This document shows, piece by piece, positions 4,902 through 8,136 of a stretch of 8,136 nt of DNA. Below the pieces are notes generated by a model that searched no databases, was not told where the DNA came from, and was given only the letters and a program-made list of their open reading frames with translations. Within the stretch, counting starts at the first letter, position 1; each line of letters begins with the position of its first letter. Made by a program: the position numbers and the translations under genes. This stretch comes from Spirochaetota bacterium (GTDB taxonomy: Bacteria; Spirochaetota; Spirochaetia; Treponematales; UBA12059): positions 1 to 8,136 of the forward strand of contig JAKLIU010000081.1 in the NCBI GenBank assembly GCA_022709445.1, given 5' to 3'.

Positions 4902-7631
4902 TCAGCGCGCCGGGGCCGGCTTGACGGTCTCGGGACCGCCCCAGGCCGCCTCGGCGAAGGTTTCGATGTCCAGGGTCCGCGCCCCGCGCAGATTGAAGGC
5001 CAGCCCGATGAACTCGCCGCGGCGGACCTCCCTGGCCTCGGGAGGCGCGGCCGGCGCCGCCGCCGGGGCTCCGGGGACCGCGGGCCCGCCGGCCGGAGCC
5101 GGCGGAGGCGGAAGAGCCTCCAGCCAGGTCCGGGCCGCGCCCGCGGGGCGCTCTCCGGTCCAGCCGATCAGGTTGTAGCCGCGCTCCGCGAGGAAGGCCG
5201 CGCTGCGGGTCATCCGGTCGCGCCCGTCCTCGTCGGCGGCCGGCAGGTTGACGAGCAGCAGCAGCCTGCGGCGCAGCGCCGGATCGAGCAGGTCGGCGGC
5301 CGCCGTCGGGGGGTCCTCGGGCATGGTCAGGCCGCCGCAGGGGTTGAGCAGGTCGGCCCACAGCAGCGGGGACGCGCCGGCCGCGCCCTTGTCGACCTCC
5401 GCGCACAGCTCCGCGATGCGGTCGGCCAGCATCCGCCCGTTCTTGAAGCGGGTCGAGGCGGTGCGCCGGTCGGTGCGCATCCGTGGCACGAAGGCTCCTC
5501 CCAGACCCACGCCGGAGACCCGCGCGGAGCGGCCCAGCTCGCCGAGCGCGCCGCGGAAGGCGGCCAGGGCCTCCTCCGAGCGCGGGCAGGCCACCGGCTC
5601 GGAGCCGGCTGGCGGCAGGACGTTGTAGCTGACCGTCACCCGGCCGCCGTCGGCCAGGTCGGCGCCAGGGATGCGGCGGAGCAGGCTGCGCGGGGCCTCC
5701 TCGCCGGACGCTCCCCAGCGCGGGGCCGCGGTCTCCAGGCGGTAATCGCGGGCTTCGGTCAGGATCCTGCCGTCCGGCGCGGCCACCTCCACCGGAGAGC
5801 CGGAGGCCAGGAGCACGTTGCGCCCGGAAAGGTAACTGCGCTCGGTGCCGCGCAGGAAGTGGCTCTCGCCCTGGACCCAGAGGCACTCGGCCGACTGCGG
5901 CGAGCGCGCGAGCAGTTCGGGAGCCGCGCCGACCGCGTCCAGGAACCCGACCAGGCCGCCAGGGGCCGCCCCGCGCGCGAACTCCGCCAGCTCGCGGAGG
6001 TCGTTCCTGCCGCGGGCCTCGGGCAGCCGCCACAGGCCTGGTCCGGTGACCAGCAGGTGGCTCAGGCGCCAGGAGCCGAGCGAGCCCAGCAGCTCCCGGT
6101 CCGTGGCGGACAGCCGCCCGTCGAACTCAAGCGCCGCAGCCCTGAACGGATGGGCCGGCCAGTCTTCGATGCGGCAGGCGAATATCTCCGGCTCCGGGCT
6201 GTCGGTGGTGAGCCATCCCAGGGTCGAGGCCGCGGCCACGAAGCCGGCCGGGGAGCGCGAGGCCACCACCACCTCTTTGGCCGAGACCGCCAGGGAGTAG
6301 GCCCCCGGGCGGTCCGGCACGCTCACGGCGCGTTCGGCCAGCCACTTGGCCTCGGATTCGCCGGAAGGGTCGAGCAGGAAGACCGTGCCGGGTTCGAATC
6401 CCTTGGCGACCATGGCCGCGAAGGCCGACGGTTGGTGTTCCAGGGGTTTGGAACTCCGCCAGAAGCGCCAGGAGCTCTGGGGCCGGGACAGGCTCTGGCT
6501 GAGGATGGCGGTGAAGGCCGCCGCAGTGTCGGCGTCGTTGCGGCCGCCGCCGGTGACCAGGGGCCTCCGGCTCCTGGGACGGAAGTTGTCGTCGGCGTCT
6601 CCGGGCGCCAGGCGCCGGGGGCCCGGGACGACGCGCGGTCCGGACAGCTTCAGACTGTCGATCTCCACCGCGGCCGGCCCCTCCAGGCGCAGGGTGAATC
6701 GCAGCCGGCGGGCCCCGCGCAGGGCGAAGCCGACCCGCAGCGGCCGCCAGTCCGGCCCCAGCGCCCCGGCCTCCGGGGCGGCCGCGGCCAGCAGGGTCTC
6801 GGTGCCGGCCTCGTCCAGGGCCGCCACTTCCACCCGCAGGGCGGGGCGGTCGCCGGTCTCGCCGCGGGCCAGCAGCTCCAGCGTGTAGTTCTTGCCGGGG
6901 ACCGCCGGGCAGTCCAGCCTGGCCAGGCGCTGGGCTCCGCGGGGGGCGGAGAGCCGGCCGCAGAGCCCGCTCCCGCCCGAGAGCGTCGAGCTGCGGAGCC
7001 TGGCGGCGGTCAGGAGCGCCCCGGTCGAGTCGCCCCCGGCCTCGAGAACGGACAGGGACAGCGCCCCCGAGGTGACCTCGGCGCGGACCCGGACGTGCAG
7101 CTGGTAGCGCCGGCCGGGTTCCAGCATCAGGACCTGGCGCGCCGCGGCCCGGCCGGTCCTGGGAAGTTCCATGCGCAGGCCTGCCCGGCCCTCCGGGGCC
7201 GAGGGGGCCTCGGTGCGCACGGCCGGGCCGGAGAGGTCCCAGGCGGCGGCCAGCGTCGTCTTGGTTCCAGCCTCCTCGAAGCCCGGATTGGTCAGCATGC
7301 GGCGCTGAGGCACGGGGCCCCGCGCGGAGATCTCGAAGAGGTCCAGGTCGTCGAGCTCGGCCCGGCCGGAGCCGTCCAGGGTCAGTTCCACGGCCGCGCG
7401 CCCGGAGGCCGGGGCGGTGAAGTCGGCCGTGAGGCGCTCCCATTCGGAGCGCCCGGCCTCGCGCGGATCGGCCGGCACGAGCTCCCACCCGTCCCAGGGC
7501 CTGGCCGATTCGAAGTCGGCGTTGGGCGGCGGCTGGACGGCGGGCACCGCCGGTCCCGGGGAGGGCTCGGCGGGACGGGCGGCCGCGGCTCCGAGGAGCA
7601 GGGCGGCGAGCACGGCCGGCAGATGGCGCAT
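4902..7631 (-). CDS. Exported GH20-like multidomain protein, probable inactive glycosidase
   Basis: This 909-residue protein starts with a signal peptide (about 1-21, Leu/Ala-rich, small residues before the predicted cut). A short jelly-roll-like segment (about 36-101) begins NADFES. A longer carbohydrate-binding-like region (about 112-332) begins NPGFEE. Residues about 435-498 resemble the small alpha/beta domain before GH20 catalytic barrels, ending in IEDWPAHPFRA. A barrel-like region follows (about 499-840). Its LGGAF stretch (710-714) matches where GH20 enzymes have GGDE, so the catalytic Asp-Glu would be Ala713-Phe714. WADLLNP (758-764) fits the later Trp/Asp strand. A beta-rich insert lies at about 598-672 and a Pro/Ala linker at 840-867, before a final FIGLAFNL strand and EAAWGG end. 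I infer glycan binding outside the cytoplasm with hydrolysis lost; a divergent active family is the alternative. The start at 7631 is set by the signal peptide. The frame stays open to 8024, but only as antisense of the deaminase gene. Confidence 0.7.
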   Translation of the reverse strand: MRHLPAVLAALLLGAAAARPAEPSPGPAVPAVQPPPNADFESARPWDGWELVPADPREAGRSEWERLTADFTAPASGRAAVELTLDGSGRAELDDLDLFEISARGPVPQRRMLTNPGFEEAGTKTTLAAAWDLSGPAVRTEAPSAPEGRAGLRMELPRTGRAAARQVLMLEPGRRYQLHVRVRAEVTSGALSLSVLEAGGDSTGALLTAARLRSSTLSGGSGLCGRLSAPRGAQRLARLDCPAVPGKNYTLELLARGETGDRPALRVEVAALDEAGTETLLAAAAPEAGALGPDWRPLRVGFALRGARRLRFTLRLEGPAAVEIDSLKLSGPRVVPGPRRLAPGDADDNFRPRSRRPLVTGGGRNDADTAAAFTAILSQSLSRPQSSWRFWRSSKPLEHQPSAFAAMVAKGFEPGTVFLLDPSGESEAKWLAERAVSVPDRPGAYSLAVSAKEVVVASRSPAGFVAAASTLGWLTTDSPEPEIFACRIEDWPAHPFRAAALEFDGRLSATDRELLGSLGSWRLSHLLVTGPGLWRLPEARGRNDLRELAEFARGAAPGGLVGFLDAVGAAPELLARSPQSAECLWVQGESHFLRGTERSYLSGRNVLLASGSPVEVAAPDGRILTEARDYRLETAAPRWGASGEEAPRSLLRRIPGADLADGGRVTVSYNVLPPAGSEPVACPRSEEALAAFRGALGELGRSARVSGVGLGGAFVPRMRTDRRTASTRFKNGRMLADRIAELCAEVDKGAAGASPLLWADLLNPCGGLTMPEDPPTAAADLLDPALRRRLLLLVNLPAADEDGRDRMTRSAAFLAERGYNLIGWTGERPAGAARTWLEALPPPPAPAGGPAVPGAPAAAPAAPPEAREVRRGEFIGLAFNLRGARTLDIETFAEAAWGGPETVKPAPAR

Positions 7632-7638
7632 GGGCGGG

Positions 7639-7666
7639 ATTATCGTCGCGGCGATGGGCGCTTCAA
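7639..7666 (-). promoter_or_regulatory. Promoter of the GH20-like gene, leaderless type
   Basis: Read on the minus strand, TTGAAG (7666-7661, 4/6 to the -35 consensus), a 16-base spacer and GATAAT (7644-7639, 5/6 to the -10 consensus) precede the ATG at 7631. Only 7 bases separate the -10 box from the ATG, so transcription should begin at or next to the A of the start codon. No Shine-Dalgarno sequence is present upstream of this ATG, which fits a leaderless mRNA. Confidence 0.5.
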
Positions 7667-7707
7667 GACAGAATACCGGGGCGGCCGCCGGCCGGGCCGG
7701 GCGGACG

Positions 7708-7736
7708 TTGCATCCGCGCCCCCCGCCGGCTATTCT
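7708..7736 (+). promoter_or_regulatory. Possible promoter of the deaminase gene, leaderless type
   Basis: TTGCAT (7708-7713, 3/6 to -35), a 17-base spacer and TATTCT (7731-7736, 4/6 to -10) lie just before the ATG at 7743. The -10-like box ends 6 bases before the ATG, and there is no Shine-Dalgarno sequence. The hexamer matches are modest. The position, and the same geometry at the divergent gene, are the main support. Confidence 0.35.
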
Positions 7737-7742
7737 TCCGCC

Positions 7743-8136
7743 ATGACCCGCGACGAGAAGTTCATGCGCCTGGCCCTGGCCGAGGCGCGCCAGGCCCTCC
7801 GCGAGGGCGAGGTGCCCATCGGGGCCGTGGCGGTGCGCCGGGGCGAGGTCATCGCCCGCGGCCACAACCGCCGGAACGCGCTGCGGGACCTCACCGCCCA
7901 CGCCGAGATGATGTGCCTGCGGGACCTGTCGCGCCGCGAGGGCCTGGCCAAGCGGCTGACGGACGTGACCATCTACTCGACCCTGGAGCCCTGCGCGATG
8001 TGCTCCGGCGCCATGATCCACCACCGCGTGGGCCGCTGCGTCTGGGGCGAGCGCGACACCCTGCTCGGGGCCATCGACAAGATCGAGGCCGAGCTGCTGG
8101 TGCGCCTCGCGGAGCTGCGCGTCGCCGACAAGCTGG
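7743..8136 (+). CDS. Zinc-dependent nucleoside/tRNA deaminase, TadA-like, cut at right edge
   Basis: The window holds the first 131 residues with no stop codon before the edge. The cytidine/deoxycytidylate deaminase fold is clear. HAE (53-55) supplies a zinc-binding His and the catalytic Glu55, and PCAMC (83-87) supplies two zinc-binding Cys. GEVPIGAVAV (22-31) and HN (41-42) match TadA, which converts adenosine-34 to inosine in tRNA in the cytosol. Other parts resemble free-base or nucleoside deaminases: MCLR after HAE, STLEPCAMCSGAM, and RCVWGERDT (98-106) in place of the usual TadA stretch ending in KTGA. I therefore call the superfamily with confidence but not the substrate. The start at 7743 fits the usual short lead before the FMRLAL helix. 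It is divergent from the GH20-like gene across 111 bases, and no functional link to that gene is evident. Confidence 0.85.
   Translation, partial: MTRDEKFMRLALAEARQALREGEVPIGAVAVRRGEVIARGHNRRNALRDLTAHAEMMCLRDLSRREGLAKRLTDVTIYSTLEPCAMCSGAMIHHRVGRCVWGERDTLLGAIDKIEAELLVRLAELRVADKL

Noticed and set aside
4045..5178. Plus-strand open frame of 377 residues running past the vWA gene
   Set aside because: It is the +1-type shadow of the vWA gene, Arg/Gly/Pro-rich, and crosses the convergent junction into the antisense of the GH20-like gene.
6127..7488. Minus-strand frame of 453 residues in another frame of the GH20-like gene
   Set aside because: It is Arg/Gly/Pro-rich shadow sequence; the signal peptide and domain patterns lie in the chosen frame.
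7681..7706. GC-rich inverted-repeat-like stretch between the divergent genes
   Set aside because: Short GGCC/CCGG runs pair in many ways by base composition alone; no clear single stem or conserved operator shape stands out.
7632..8024. N-terminal extension of the GH20-like gene to 8024
   Set aside because: The extension would be antisense to the conserved deaminase gene and would bury the signal peptide 131 residues inside the protein.

Overview
The window is very GC-rich, with G/C at nearly every third codon position, and carries four complete genes and one cut by the right edge. It looks like chromosomal DNA from a high-GC bacterium. A planctomycete-like (PVC-type) source is my best guess. 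The reasons are the membrane kinase-like protein with long Ala-rich helical repeats, a DUF4159 protein beside a MoxR ATPase, a large secreted GH20-like protein, and a GGTTCAA-type heptamer repeat. This is inference from gene style; there is no rRNA or other marker to prove it.

Left arm (1-4891, plus strand): a near-consensus sigma70-type promoter (17-45) drives a tightly packed three-gene operon. Gene 1 is a single-pass membrane protein whose kinase domain has lost the HRD and DFG catalytic residues, so it is a predicted pseudokinase. It overlaps gene 2, a MoxR-family AAA+ ATPase, by an ATGA junction. Gene 2 overlaps gene 3 by 8 bases; gene 3 is an exported protein with a vWA domain followed by DUF4159. 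The layout suggests one functional unit: an envelope-spanning binding or sensing protein, a cytosolic AAA+ remodelling ATPase and an exported metal-dependent adhesion-type partner. The usual MoxR neighbour DUF58 is absent from the window. A tandem heptamer repeat lies inside the first codons of gene 3.

Right arm: gene 4 (4902-7631, minus strand) converges on gene 3 with only 10 bases between the stops. It encodes a 909-residue exported protein with carbohydrate-binding-like beta domains, a GH20-type N-terminal domain and a barrel-like region. The expected catalytic Asp-Glu pair appears to be replaced by Ala-Phe. Divergent from it, gene 5 (7743 to the right edge) is a zinc-dependent nucleoside/tRNA deaminase of the TadA-like superfamily. 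The 111-base gap between genes 4 and 5 holds a -10-like hexamer 6-7 bases before each start codon and no Shine-Dalgarno sequence, which suggests leaderless mRNAs.

The most unusual points are the predicted pseudokinase-MoxR-vWA/DUF4159 operon, the apparently inactivated glycosidase-like protein, the repeat-derived start of gene 3, and the paired leaderless-type starts. No RNA genes, CRISPR arrays, insertion sequences or clear intrinsic terminators were seen.
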